Counted from the stretch's first letter, positions 43,340-52,610 are shown. The stretch is 64,000 bases of DNA from JALGWN01 sp964598025 (GCA_964598025.1 CAZRAU010000001.1:1-64000), one strand, 5' to 3'. The notes: a model not told the origin generated them from the sequence alone. A program made the numbers and translations.

Positions 43340-44254
43340 ATGGCAGTCAATACACCGCCTGACAGTGGTGCGGACATCCGGGAAGCTTCCGCGCCCCAAG
43401 CGTACGACCTGGCACGTCCCGGGAAACTGTCCCCGGCCGACCGGAAACGGTTGGGGTTTCTTCACGCAGACCTGGCAAAGAGACTCGAAATGTCTCTATC
43501 CGGCCTGGTGAGAGATTATGTGGAGGTCGTAGCCGGCGACCCCTCAGAGGTAAGATGGTCCGGGCTCGTGGCTTCACTACCCTCACCCTGTGCGGTATTC
43601 ATGTTCGAAGCACCTCCGCTCAAAGGGACAGGCCTGCTCCGCATGGACCCCGGCCTCGCCTTTGGTTTGGTGGACCGCCTCTTCGGGGGCAAGGGAGAAG
43701 CGGTGGACCTGGGCAGGGAACTCACCCCGATCGAGCAGCGGGTCGTCGGCAGGTTCGCGGACGCTGTGCTGGCGGAGGTCCAGGCGGTGTGGAGGCGCGC
43801 ATTCGAATGTAGAACCTCCGCAACCGGGTTTGCCTCCAGTCCCGATCTCATCGAGACCGGCGGCGTGGACGAATCGGTGATAGAGGTTGGGCTCAAGCTT
43901 GAAACCGGCCCCCTAGGCGGCAACATCCATATCGCATATCCCCATCATATGTTCGAACCGGCCATCCGGTCGCTGGGTCCCAAGCGGGAAGCCAAGGCCG
44001 GCCCTGCCATTCAGGGCTCGGCCGAGATGATCAACGCGCTTTCACTCCCTGTCACGGTCAGGCTCAGGCCCACGCGGGTAGACATGAAGCACCTCGTGGA
44101 TCTGGCCGTGGGCGACGTGCTCCTGCTTGATAACCCGGTTTCCGAAGATGTCGAGGTGCTTGTGGGCAAGAAGCCCGTAATGAGAGGAAGACCCGGCAGC
44201 CATGGCGGCAGGCTTGCGGTCAAGATAACACGTTTCGGCGTAGAAGGAGGCTAA
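43340..44254 (+). CDS. fliM: Flagellar motor switch protein FliM (no N-terminal CheY-docking motif)
   Basis: 304-residue C-ring protein. The middle CheC-like domain is recognised from YDLARPGKLSPADRKRLGFL through GTGLLRMDPGLAFGLVDRLF and FGGKGE. The C-terminal SpoA domain (VTVRLRPTRVDMKHLVDLAV ... GRPGSHGGRLAVKITRF) binds FliN. The usual N-terminal LSQxEIDALL CheY-P docking peptide is absent: the first 20 residues are MAVNTPPDSGADIREASAPQ. AAAGGATC is the ribosome site, and fliL ends 45 bases upstream. Confidence 0.9.
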   Translation: MAVNTPPDSGADIREASAPQAYDLARPGKLSPADRKRLGFLHADLAKRLEMSLSGLVRDYVEVVAGDPSEVRWSGLVASLPSPCAVFMFEAPPLKGTGLLRMDPGLAFGLVDRLFGGKGEAVDLGRELTPIEQRVVGRFADAVLAEVQAVWRRAFECRTSATGFASSPDLIETGGVDESVIEVGLKLETGPLGGNIHIAYPHHMFEPAIRSLGPKREAKAGPAIQGSAEMINALSLPVTVRLRPTRVDMKHLVDLAVGDVLLLDNPVSEDVEVLVGKKPVMRGRPGSHGGRLAVKITRFGVEGG

Positions 44255-44259
44255 AGGCC

Positions 44260-44766
44260 ATGACTCCCGAAAAAGACAAGAATCTCGGATCGGATGACAC
44301 GGCCGTGGCTCTCGAGGAGAATGAGGCAGCCCCCGCTACCGCGGAGGATGGAGCCCGCGAAGACGAGAGACCGGCAGATGAGAGCGCAGACGGTGCGGGC
44401 GAACAAGCAGGCGCCCGCGGCGAAGCCACATCGCCGGAAGGGGACGGCCGGGATTCGGTGAAGAAGGCCGAATTCCAGGAGGTCTCGCAGACACCGCTCA
44501 AGGACAGGGCGGCGAACCTGGATCTTCTGCTTGATGTCGTAGTCCCGGTCTCGGTGGAGCTGGGGCGGACCTCGCTTACAGTGAAGGACATTCTTTCAAC
44601 GTGCCAGGGCTCAGTGATCGAGCTGAATCGAGCAGCGGGTGAGCCTGTGGACATCATGGTAGGTGGAAAACCTCTGGCTAGGGGAGAGGTCGTCGTGGTC
44701 AAGGATCGCTTCGGTGTGAGGATCACGGAACTGATCGGTTCCATAGAAGGTGCGGCGAAGGCATGA
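44260..44766 (+). CDS. fliN: Flagellar motor switch protein FliN
   Basis: 168 residues. An acidic, disordered N-terminal half (residues 1-85, Glu/Asp/Ala-rich) precedes a standard SpoA domain (LLLDVVVPVSVELGRTSLTV, IELNRAAGEPVDIMVGGKPL, RGEVVVVKDRFGVRITEL). FliN forms the base of the C ring with FliM. The extension could carry a docking site that compensates for the missing FliM peptide, which is only a guess. It overlaps fliO by 4 bases. Confidence 0.92.
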   Translation: MTPEKDKNLGSDDTAVALEENEAAPATAEDGAREDERPADESADGAGEQAGARGEATSPEGDGRDSVKKAEFQEVSQTPLKDRAANLDLLLDVVVPVSVELGRTSLTVKDILSTCQGSVIELNRAAGEPVDIMVGGKPLARGEVVVVKDRFGVRITELIGSIEGAAKA

Positions 44767-45332
44767 AACCTGTGAGAAGGCGTGGTATAGGCATACAGCC
44801 GATAATGCGGCTGTTCGGGCGAAGGCGATCTCTGATAGGCCTTGGAGTGCTGGCGAGCCTCTTCGTGGTCATGTCCCTGGTCTCTTCGGCGGCGACCGGC
44901 CAGGCCGGAAGGGGATCGGCTGAGGCGGTGGGGCAGGCGGCGGCTGAATCACCGGGCGACGTTCCGAATCCCGGTATGGGGAGCATAGCTTTGAAGATCG
45001 TAGGTTCCGTGCTCCTCCTCATAGGCATTCTCTACGCGGGGATGTATGCCATGAGGGTCCTATCGGGCAGGACCGGCAAGGGCGGGTCTTATTCCGGCGC
45101 GATATCGGTGCTCCACAAGACCCATATCGCTCCCAAGAAGGCCATCTATGTCGTCAAGGTCGGAGAGAAAGCAATGGTCGTAGGGGTTACAGATTCACAG
45201 ATAAACCACCTGACCGACTTAAGCCAAGAGGAGCTGGGCTCCATCAACGTGCCCGAAGCGTCCGGGTCAAAAGGCCGAAGCTTTAAGCAATGCCTCATGG
45301 GATTCGCCATGGGGGTCAAGGAAAGACCATGA
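44763..45332 (+). CDS. fliO: Flagellar export-gate assembly protein FliO
   Basis: 189 residues. A hydrophobic segment near residues 24-45 and a second at about 78-99 (VGSVLLLIGILYAGMYAMRV) frame a short periplasmic loop. The cytoplasmic FliO domain follows (ISVLHKTHIAPKKAIYVVKV, KAMVVGVTDSQINHLTDL). It helps assemble FliP. It overlaps fliN and fliP. Confidence 0.85.
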   Translation: MKPVRRRGIGIQPIMRLFGRRRSLIGLGVLASLFVVMSLVSSAATGQAGRGSAEAVGQAAAESPGDVPNPGMGSIALKIVGSVLLLIGILYAGMYAMRVLSGRTGKGGSYSGAISVLHKTHIAPKKAIYVVKVGEKAMVVGVTDSQINHLTDLSQEELGSINVPEASGSKGRSFKQCLMGFAMGVKERP

Positions 45333-46147
45333 AACCTGATGGCGGAAGACCGGAGCCGGTGGGGCGCTGGATCAAAGGGACCGCGTTGCTGCTCCTGGCC
45401 GTCGCATGCCTGGGTGCTGCCGCCCAAGTATGCGCCCAGGAGGATCCCTCCGGGGCGGCCCCCGGCGTAAGCGCGCACGAAGGTCCGGGCATAAGTCTTG
45501 AGGTGGGTGACGGCGAACACAAGTTCTCGCTGCCCATAAAGATTGTCTTCTTCCTCACGCTTCTCTCGCTGGCGCCGGCGTTCATGATCATGGTGACGTC
45601 CTTCACCCGTATCGTCGTGGTGCTTTCATTCTTGAAACACGCCCTCGGGACCCAACAGATGCCCCCCAATCAACTCCTGGTGGGGCTCGCCCTGTTTCTC
45701 ACTTACTTCACGATGATGCCGGTATGGACGGATATAAACACCAATGCCGTCCAGCCCCTCTTGAATGAGGAGATAACCGAAGAGGAAGCCCTGTCGCTTT
45801 CCATTCAACCAATACGGGAGTTCATGTACAAACACGTCGGAGAGAAGGACCTGGCCCTCTTTGTCGAGATGGCCAAGATGCCGAGGCCGGACAACAGGGA
45901 AGATGTGCCGACCTATGTTCTGATACCGGCGTTCATCACAAGCGAGCTGAAGACTGCGTTCCAGATCGGCTTCTTTCTGTTTCTCCCGTTTCTCGTGATC
46001 GATATGGCGGTGGCGAGCGTCTTGATGTCCATGGGTATGATGATGGTCCCGCCCATAATGGTATCGCTGCCCTTGAAGATCCTACTCTTCGTGCTTGTTG
46101 ACGGGTGGAGGCTCGTTGTCCAATCCACCGTACTCGGATTCGGATAG
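45329..46147 (+). CDS. fliP: Flagellar export-gate protein FliP
   Basis: 272 residues from ATG 45329, overlapping the fliO stop codon (the frame open from 45290 would add 13 residues inside fliO). A cleavable signal (hydrophobic residues 16-35) ends near VCAQ. Four transmembrane helices follow, with the FliP marks LAPAFMIMVTSFTRIVVVLS, FLVIDMAVASVLMSMGMMM and PPIMVSLPLKILLFVLVDGW. Confidence 0.95.
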   Translation: MKPDGGRPEPVGRWIKGTALLLLAVACLGAAAQVCAQEDPSGAAPGVSAHEGPGISLEVGDGEHKFSLPIKIVFFLTLLSLAPAFMIMVTSFTRIVVVLSFLKHALGTQQMPPNQLLVGLALFLTYFTMMPVWTDINTNAVQPLLNEEITEEEALSLSIQPIREFMYKHVGEKDLALFVEMAKMPRPDNREDVPTYVLIPAFITSELKTAFQIGFFLFLPFLVIDMAVASVLMSMGMMMVPPIMVSLPLKILLFVLVDGWRLVVQSTVLGFG

Positions 46148-46159
46148 GAGGAAGAACGC

Positions 46160-46429
46160 ATGACTCAGGAACTCTGCCAGGAGGTGGCGAAACAGGCGAT
46201 ATTCACCTGCCTTTCGGTTGCAGGTCCCATGCTCATCTTCGGGCTTGTTACCGGTCTCGTCATAGGCATATTCCAGGCGGTTACCCAGATACACGAGATG
46301 ACGCTGACCTTTATTCCCAAGATCGTAGCCGTAGCCGTGGCCTTGATTCTCTTCATGCCGTGGATTCTGGCAAAGATCACGGGGTTTTCCATCTTCTCGT
46401 TCGAGAAGATGCTCTTGATCGGAAGGTGA
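46160..46429 (+). CDS. fliQ: Flagellar export-gate protein FliQ
   Basis: 89 residues, two transmembrane helices, normal size. GLVTGLVIGIFQAVTQIHEM followed by LTFIPKIVAVAVALILF is the FliQ hallmark. GGAGGAAG precedes the ATG, 12 bases after fliP. Confidence 0.95.
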   Translation: MTQELCQEVAKQAIFTCLSVAGPMLIFGLVTGLVIGIFQAVTQIHEMTLTFIPKIVAVAVALILFMPWILAKITGFSIFSFEKMLLIGR

Positions 46430-46436
46430 TGGAGCG

Positions 46437-47213
46437 GTGACACTGACCAGCCTTGAACCGGAAATGCTGCTTATGGTCTTCATGCGAATAAGCGGCTTTG
46501 TGTTCACGGCCCCGGTCTTCGGATCGCGGCTCGTGCCGGTCATGGTCAAGATATGGTTTTCGCTCTTTTTCGCCTTCGCGCTGGTTCCGATAGTGGGTCT
46601 GGAGGGCGGGCTCCCATCATTCGGAAGCCCGGCCTATTTCATCCTGGCCGCACGAGAGGTGCTTCTCGGGCTCCTCATCGGGTTCATCTCCACCTTCTTT
46701 GTATATGGCGTGGAATTCGCGGGTCACATGCTCGGGCTCCAGATGGGTTTTGCAGCTTCGAGCCTGTTCGACCCCTTCTCCAATACGGACGTCTCCGTGA
46801 TAGGCCGGTTCCAGGGTCTGCTGGCCATAACACTCTTCCTGGGCATGAACGGGCATCATGTGCTGCTCTCCAGCCTTGCCGCGAGCTACGAGATTCTGGC
46901 TCCTTCGGCCAAGAGCCTGGCCGTATCGGGGGGCAAGGAGCTCATATACGCCACAGCGAACGTATTCACGGTGGCTGTGAGGATTTCGATCCCGGTTCTG
47001 AGTGCCCTCTTCATGGTGGAGGTGGGACTCGCGCTCCTGGCCAAGACGGTCCCCCAGATGAACATATTCGTGGTGGGTTTCCCCCTGAAGATAGCCGTCG
47101 GGCTCACCGTGCTCGGTTTCTCGATACCCTATTTTACTTACATACTCGCCAGGGCGATCCTCGGCACCAATGCCGACCTGAGATCGATCCTCGGTGCCGT
47201 CGCCGGAGGATAA
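46437..47213 (+). CDS. fliR: Flagellar export-gate protein FliR
   Basis: 258 residues from GTG 46437 (GGAG upstream). Six hydrophobic segments are visible. Family marks are FMRISGFVFTAPVFGSRLVP near the start, GFAASSLFDPFSNTDVSVIG in the middle, and QMNIFVVGFPLKIAVGLTVL near the end. Encoded in the standard fliPQR-flhBA order. Confidence 0.95.
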   Translation: MTLTSLEPEMLLMVFMRISGFVFTAPVFGSRLVPVMVKIWFSLFFAFALVPIVGLEGGLPSFGSPAYFILAAREVLLGLLIGFISTFFVYGVEFAGHMLGLQMGFAASSLFDPFSNTDVSVIGRFQGLLAITLFLGMNGHHVLLSSLAASYEILAPSAKSLAVSGGKELIYATANVFTVAVRISIPVLSALFMVEVGLALLAKTVPQMNIFVVGFPLKIAVGLTVLGFSIPYFTYILARAILGTNADLRSILGAVAGG

Positions 47214-47222
47214 GGAAGGGAC

Positions 47223-48308
47223 ATGGACGAGTCACAAGGTCAAAGGACTGAACAACCCACCCATCGCAAGCGACAGAAGGCGCGCGAGAAGGGCAAGGTC
47301 GCGAAGAGCCAGGAGCTCACCGCCGCCATCCTCCTGATGGGCGGTATAGTCGCTCTCAAGCTCCTCTTCCCCTGGATCCTGACACGAACCTCCGACTTGA
47401 CCATAAAGTACTTGAGCCCGCCGCCGCTCATCGAGAGCTTCGACGACGTCCGGACTCTCGCAATCGATCTGATTGCGGGCGGAGCCGGCATCCTGGCCCC
47501 GTTTCTCATGGCGGTCTTCGGGATAGCCCTCGTGGCCAACTACCTGCAGGTGGGATTTCTCTTCTCCACGCAGCCTCTCTCGCTCAGCCTGGATAAGATA
47601 AACCCCATCTCGGGTTTCAAGCGGCTCTTCTCCATGCAGTCCGTGGTCAAGGTCTTGATAAACAGCGCCAAGGCCGGGCTGGTCGGGCTTGTATTCTACG
47701 TCTCGATAAAGTCGAGCATGGACAAGTACTTCTCACTGGGCTGCTGCGATGTGCGGGCCGTCATCCACTTCATGGCCGAGGAGGCTCTGGCAATAGCCGC
47801 AAAGGCGGCCCTTGTCCTCTTGGGGCTTGCTATGGCCGACTACGCTTTCCAGCGGAGGGAGCACACCAAGAGCCTGATGATGTCCAAGCACGAACTCAAG
47901 GAAGAATCCAAGGAAGTCGAAGGGAGCCCGCTGATAAAGAGCCGTATCAAATCGGCCCAGCGTGAGCTCGCCAGGCAGCGCATGATGAACGCCGTGCCCA
48001 CCGCCGATGTCGTGGTCACCAACCCGACCCACATCGCAGTGGCCGTTAGATACGACATGCAAGACATGAACGCCCCCACGGTGGTGGCCAAGGGTAAGCG
48101 TCTTCTGGCCGAGAAGATCAAGGAGATCGCCAGAGAGCACGGCATCCCCATGTTTGAGAACAAACCCCTGGCCCAAAGTCTCTATGAACTGGTCGAGGTG
48201 GGTTCGGAGATCCCGGAAAGCCTCTACCGGGCTGTCGCGGAGATCCTGAGCTACGTCTACAAAGTCCAGGGCAAGATTCCAGGAGCCCTGGCCGGCCGGG
48301 GTAAGTAA
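47223..48308 (+). CDS. flhB: Flagellar export-switch protein FlhB
   Basis: 361 residues. The N-terminal QRTEQPTHRKRQKAREKGKV, four transmembrane helices and the autocleaved cytoplasmic domain are intact. The cleavage motif Asn267-Pro268-Thr269-His270 sits in DVVVTNPTHIAVAVRYD. FlhB changes export specificity when FliK signals that the hook is long enough. AAGGAAGGG precedes the ATG. Confidence 0.96.
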   Translation: MDESQGQRTEQPTHRKRQKAREKGKVAKSQELTAAILLMGGIVALKLLFPWILTRTSDLTIKYLSPPPLIESFDDVRTLAIDLIAGGAGILAPFLMAVFGIALVANYLQVGFLFSTQPLSLSLDKINPISGFKRLFSMQSVVKVLINSAKAGLVGLVFYVSIKSSMDKYFSLGCCDVRAVIHFMAEEALAIAAKAALVLLGLAMADYAFQRREHTKSLMMSKHELKEESKEVEGSPLIKSRIKSAQRELARQRMMNAVPTADVVVTNPTHIAVAVRYDMQDMNAPTVVAKGKRLLAEKIKEIAREHGIPMFENKPLAQSLYELVEVGSEIPESLYRAVAEILSYVYKVQGKIPGALAGRGK

Positions 48309-48335
48309 TGCCGGCGAAGGAGGATTAGACATCTT

Positions 48336-50459
48336 ATGGCAGGTCCAATGATCCTAGGCAGAAGGACGGGGTTGCTGGGGCACGGTGATGTTCTCTTCGC
48401 GGTGGCCCTGATATCGGTTGTCGGAATAATGGTGGTGCCGCTACCCACGTTCCTCCTCGACATCCTGCTCTCTTTCAATATCGCCTTCTCGCTTGTGCTC
48501 CTTCTGGCATCGATATATGTTACTGCCCCGCTCGAGCTCTCGGTCTTCCCGAGCCTCATGCTGGTAGTGACCCTCTTCCGCCTGTCTCTGAACGTGGCCT
48601 CGACCCGGCTGATCCTGGGACAAGGCAACGCCGGTGAAGTGATATCGGCCTTCGGTTCCTTCGTGGTCAAGGGCAACTATGTGGTGGGGCTTGTGATCTT
48701 CGTAATCATAGTCCTGATCCAATACATCGTCGTCGTACGCGGTACCGAGCGTAACGCCGAGGTGAGTGCCCGCTTCACCCTGGATGCCATGCCGGGTAAG
48801 CAGATGAGTATAGATGCCGACCTCAATGCCGGTCTCATCGACGACGTCGAGGCAAAGCAGCGGCGCAAGGACATAACCCGGGAGGCTGACTTCTACGGCG
48901 CCATGGACGGCGCCAGCAAGTTCGTCAAGGGCGATGCCATAGCCGGCATCGTTATCAACCTGATAAACATCCTGGGAGGCCTCGCCATAGGCGTGCTCCA
49001 GCAGGGGCTCCCCGTGGGCGAGGCCGTGAGAACCTATACCAGGCTCACCGTGGGCGATGGACTCGTCACCCAGGTCCCGGCGCTAATCGTCTCAACCTCG
49101 GCCGGTATCGTGGTGAGCCGTGCGGCCGCCGACTCCAACCTCGGAGTGGATATAGGAAGACAGCTCTTCTCGGGCCACAAGCCCCTGGCCATTGTGGGGG
49201 TGACGCTCGCGGTACTTGCTTTCGTCCCGGGTCTGCCCACGATCCCGTTCTTGCTCTTGGGCACGGCGGCCGCCGGCTTGGGCTACGCCGTTATGAAACG
49301 GAAGCAAGCCGCCCGGCCGGCCGAGCCAGGCGAGGCGAAAGTCAAAGAGAAGAAGCAGGAGGCCCTGGAGGATCTTGCCAAGGTGGACAGGCTCGAGCTC
49401 ATGATCGGCTATGGCCTCATATCGATGATAGATCCCACCGAGGGTGGAGATTTCCTTGAGCGCGTGAAGGGTTTGAGGCGCCAGGTCGCGGTCGATCTGG
49501 GGCTTGTCGTGCCTCCGATAAGGATTCGTGATGACGTCAAGCTCAAGCCCTACGAGTATGAAATAAGGCTCAAAGGCGCCAGGGTGACCCGTGGAGAGGT
49601 CTTCCCGGGCCAGTTCCTGGTCATAGGCACCAAGGATGCGCTTGCCGATCTCGAAGGCCGTGAGACCAGAGATCCCGCCTTCGGCCTTCCGGCCAGGTGG
49701 GTCAATGCTCAGGAGAAGGAGCGCGCCGAAGGTCTCGGCCTCACCGTCGTGGAGGCCGCGGTTGCCATGGGCACCCATCTCTCGGAGACCATCAAGGGTT
49801 ATGCAAGCGAGATCTTGAGCAGGCAGGATGTGAGCAACATCCTCGATGAACTGAAGCGCGATCATCCGGCGGTGGTCGAGGAAGCCGTGCCCCAAGCGGT
49901 GAGCCTGGGCACGCTCCACCGCGTGATGCAGAACCTCCTCCGGGAACAGATACCGATCAAGGACGTTCTGACCGTGCTCGAGACCATATCGGATTATGCC
50001 CAGCACACCAAGGACATAGATGTCTTGACCGAGTATGTCCGGGCGGCGCTTCAGCGCACCATATGCAACATGTGCGAAAGCGACGATGGGCTCATCTATG
50101 CGGCCACTGTGGATCCCAGGATCGAGCAGATGGTAGCCGATTCCATCCAGATGACCAAGAGCGGCGTGACCGCCGTCTTGGAGCCCGGGGCGGCCCAGCG
50201 TCTGATTAAGGCCGTCGAAGAAGTCTCAAAGACAATGCATGCCAATAACCATAGACCCATACTCATCACTTCACCCAACGTAAGACTGGCCCTTAAGAGG
50301 CTTATTGAGAGCGGTCTTCCACGGGTTGTGGTGATTTCTTTCAGCGAGATAACAACGGACTGTGAAGTCCATTCGGTAGGGATGGTGAAACTCCATGATG
50401 AAGATCAAAAAGTTCACAGCAGCCAGTATTCCGGAAGCCCTGAATCTGGTGCGCGGTGA
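48336..50459 (+). CDS. flhA: Flagellar export-gate protein FlhA
   Basis: 707 residues. Eight transmembrane helices lie in the first ~330 residues, with the FHIPEP block (TLFRLSLNVASTRLILGQGN; GNYVVGLVIFVIIVLIQYIV; ARFTLDAMPGKQMSIDADLN). The cytoplasmic nonamer-ring domain follows. The last ~20 residues extend beyond the usual end and overlap flhF by 65 bases, as if the stop codon had drifted. GGAGG lies 13 bases before the ATG, further than usual. Confidence 0.96.
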   Translation: MAGPMILGRRTGLLGHGDVLFAVALISVVGIMVVPLPTFLLDILLSFNIAFSLVLLLASIYVTAPLELSVFPSLMLVVTLFRLSLNVASTRLILGQGNAGEVISAFGSFVVKGNYVVGLVIFVIIVLIQYIVVVRGTERNAEVSARFTLDAMPGKQMSIDADLNAGLIDDVEAKQRRKDITREADFYGAMDGASKFVKGDAIAGIVINLINILGGLAIGVLQQGLPVGEAVRTYTRLTVGDGLVTQVPALIVSTSAGIVVSRAAADSNLGVDIGRQLFSGHKPLAIVGVTLAVLAFVPGLPTIPFLLLGTAAAGLGYAVMKRKQAARPAEPGEAKVKEKKQEALEDLAKVDRLELMIGYGLISMIDPTEGGDFLERVKGLRRQVAVDLGLVVPPIRIRDDVKLKPYEYEIRLKGARVTRGEVFPGQFLVIGTKDALADLEGRETRDPAFGLPARWVNAQEKERAEGLGLTVVEAAVAMGTHLSETIKGYASEILSRQDVSNILDELKRDHPAVVEEAVPQAVSLGTLHRVMQNLLREQIPIKDVLTVLETISDYAQHTKDIDVLTEYVRAALQRTICNMCESDDGLIYAATVDPRIEQMVADSIQMTKSGVTAVLEPGAAQRLIKAVEEVSKTMHANNHRPILITSPNVRLALKRLIESGLPRVVVISFSEITTDCEVHSVGMVKLHDEDQKVHSSQYSGSPESGAR

Positions 50460-51603
50460 GATGGGTGACGACGCCCTGATCCTCGGGACTTCGAGGATCC
50501 GGGGCAGGAAAGGGCGCAGGGGTGGGGTGGAGGTGGTTGCCGCACGCGACAGGATGGGGGGGCGGGCCGGGGCCCAGGTCAAAGCAACCGGCAGCGACGC
50601 GGCCGTGCAGATCGGCACGGGGGCGGTGCAGCCGGATGGTAGTCAAACAAGCCTGCCGGGGGCGGACGCAGGAGAAACCCGGCGGCGAGCCGGCTGCGGG
50701 ACAAGGGTGGCTTCTCACGCCAAGGAGATTAAGGACATGAGGAAACTGGATAGGGACATCGTCACGGAACTCAAGCAGATAGAAACACGGCTCAAGGATC
50801 TTCTGGAGAGCTTCGACGGCCCTGCCGTACGGTGGGGCGAGAAGGTCCTTCCCCTCAACAAGGATCTCGTCGATGCCGGTTTCGATCCGGCGATGCTGGA
50901 AGGCAAGTTCCCCGCCTCGCTCCTCAGGAGCGCTGCGGGATCGGACGAAGTCGTAAGGGCGCTGGTGGGAGGAGTCCCTGCGGCCCGCACGGAGGACAGA
51001 ATCCTGGTGTTCATGGGACCTTCCGGATCCGGCAAGACCACCACGCTCCTTAAGGTCGCTCGGACGGTCTTCCTCAACAACAACGTGAAGCCCAAGGTGG
51101 TTTTCTTCGGCAGCAACGACGAAGACACCTCGTTGCTCAAGACCCGATGCAAGCGCCTGGGGCTCAAGTTCACGCGGACCTCCCGGGTGGACAGGATGGC
51201 GAAGATGATAAGGAAAGACAAGTCTCCCATCCTGGTCGACACGCCCAGCATCTCCGACCTCGGCGACGCCGAGATGCGCTTTCTCGTCGAGGCATCCAAG
51301 GTGACCGATGGGATGGGCCTGAGGCTCGTGGTGGACGCCACCATGGATCCCTGGAACGTTTGCGCCATCGCGTCCTGCATCCCGCAGGCATCGGGCATGA
51401 GCCTGGTGCTTACCAAACTGGACGAGGCGACGAGGATAGGCGGCGCAGTGTCGGCCTCGATCGCGAGCGGCATCCCGGTGGCATTTGTGACCGGTGGGAG
51501 GGATGTCGGGGACGGCGTCCATGTACCTGATGCGAATCTTCTGTCGGAAAAGATACTGGACGGTGTGAGATCGGTGACTACCCAGGGCGGCGGGAGAGGT
51601 TGA
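50395..51603 (+). CDS. flhF: SRP-type GTPase FlhF (variant G3 motif)
   Basis: 402 residues from ATG 50395 or 50398. The N-terminal MKIKKFTAASIPEALNLVRG domain, a variable linker and an SRP-GTPase NG domain are present. G1 is GPSGSGKTTT (residues 208-217, Lys214) and G4 is TKLDE (340-344). The G3 position reads DTPS (282-285) where FlhF proteins have DTAG, so the nucleotide switch may be altered. FlhF sets flagellar position and number. The usual partner FlhG is not encoded next to it; fliA follows directly. Confidence 0.92.
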   Translation: MMKIKKFTAASIPEALNLVRGEMGDDALILGTSRIRGRKGRRGGVEVVAARDRMGGRAGAQVKATGSDAAVQIGTGAVQPDGSQTSLPGADAGETRRRAGCGTRVASHAKEIKDMRKLDRDIVTELKQIETRLKDLLESFDGPAVRWGEKVLPLNKDLVDAGFDPAMLEGKFPASLLRSAAGSDEVVRALVGGVPAARTEDRILVFMGPSGSGKTTTLLKVARTVFLNNNVKPKVVFFGSNDEDTSLLKTRCKRLGLKFTRTSRVDRMAKMIRKDKSPILVDTPSISDLGDAEMRFLVEASKVTDGMGLRLVVDATMDPWNVCAIASCIPQASGMSLVLTKLDEATRIGGAVSASIASGIPVAFVTGGRDVGDGVHVPDANLLSEKILDGVRSVTTQGGGRG

Positions 51604-52385
51604 TGCGAGAAACCGATTGTCTCACATATACAAGGTCCCCGGAAGGGAAGGTGGGCGGGAGCGGGCATGTCGCTGTGGCCGATACCCGGGATCGGACCAT
51701 CGAAGACCATATGTGGCTCGTACGGTGTATTGCCAAGAGCATGGCCGATTGTCTCCCTCAGCAAGTGGATACGGACGATCTCATAAGCGCGGGGACGGTG
51801 GGTCTGATAAAGGCGGTGGATGATTTCGATCCGGTAAAGGGGGCAAAGCTCGAAACCTACGCGAGATACAGGATAAAGGGTGCGATTCTCGATGAGCTCA
51901 GGAAGCAGGATATGCTCCCCTATTCGACAAGGTCCAAGCTCAAGGGGCTCGACCGGGCCATACATAACCTTGAGAGGAAACTCGGGCGGCATCCCACGGA
52001 CCGCGAGATCGTCGAAGAAGCCGGTATCTCGGAAGACGAGTTGTCCAGGCTCCTGGCTGTGGCAACGGCTATCGACCTGTATTCGCTCGACGATATCATG
52101 GAAAACAGCGACGAAGAATTGAAGATCGCGCCCGACCACTCCGCCGCCCGGCCGGAGGATCCCCTGAGCAGGCTGGAGCGGGAAGAACTGACCCGTGTGA
52201 TGGTCGAGGCCCTGAAGGAACTCCCTCAGATGGAGAGAACGGTGCTGGGGCTATACTACTACGAGGGCTTGAGAATGAAAGAAATCGGTGAAGTACTCGG
52301 CGTAAGCGAATCAAGGATCTCGCAGGTCCATTCCAAGGCGATACTGCTCTTGAGGGCCAGACTGAGGATTCATCTGTGGGGTTAG
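51603..52385 (+). CDS. fliA: Flagellar sigma factor FliA (sigma-28)
   Basis: 260 residues from ATG 51603, which overlaps the flhF stop (GGGAGAGG upstream). Region 2 (DLISAGTVGLIKAVDDFDPV; KLETYARYRIKGAILDELRK), region 3 (LGRHPTDREIVEEAGISEDE) and region 4 (RTVLGLYYYEGLRMKEIGEV; VSESRISQVHSKAILLLRARL) are complete. It should drive flagellin and late genes, none of which lie in the window. No anti-sigma FlgM gene is adjacent. Confidence 0.95.
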   Translation: MRETDCLTYTRSPEGKVGGSGHVAVADTRDRTIEDHMWLVRCIAKSMADCLPQQVDTDDLISAGTVGLIKAVDDFDPVKGAKLETYARYRIKGAILDELRKQDMLPYSTRSKLKGLDRAIHNLERKLGRHPTDREIVEEAGISEDELSRLLAVATAIDLYSLDDIMENSDEELKIAPDHSAARPEDPLSRLEREELTRVMVEALKELPQMERTVLGLYYYEGLRMKEIGEVLGVSESRISQVHSKAILLLRARLRIHLWG

Positions 52386-52395
52386 GTGGTGACCA

Positions 52396-52608
52396 GTGCC
52401 TCGGATCGAATACGAGCCACCGATAGGACCGACACCGTCGGATAGAATCGCACCCGGTGACAAGGCGCGCCGGGAGCAAAACAGGCGCCGCAAGGATTCT
52501 GACAGCCAGGGACCCTCAGGAGGCAAGCGAGAGCACGAAGATGCCGATAAGCAAGATAGGGACGCACAAACGCAACGCCCCGGCAAGCGGGTGGATCTGG
52601 AGGTTTGA
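52396..52608 (+). CDS. Small charged protein between fliA and the PilZ gene
   Basis: 70 residues from GTG 52396, with AGGTGG eight bases upstream. The chain is strongly hydrophilic: Arg/Lys/Asp/Glu/Gln make up more than half, it is Pro-rich at the start, and no hydrophobic core is visible, so it is probably disordered. The stop codon lies within the PilZ ribosome-site region, indicating coupling. Not recognised. Small genes of similar character lie after fliA in other lineages. Confidence 0.5.
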   Translation: MPRIEYEPPIGPTPSDRIAPGDKARREQNRRRKDSDSQGPSGGKREHEDADKQDRDAQTQRPGKRVDLEV

Positions 52609-52610
52609 GA

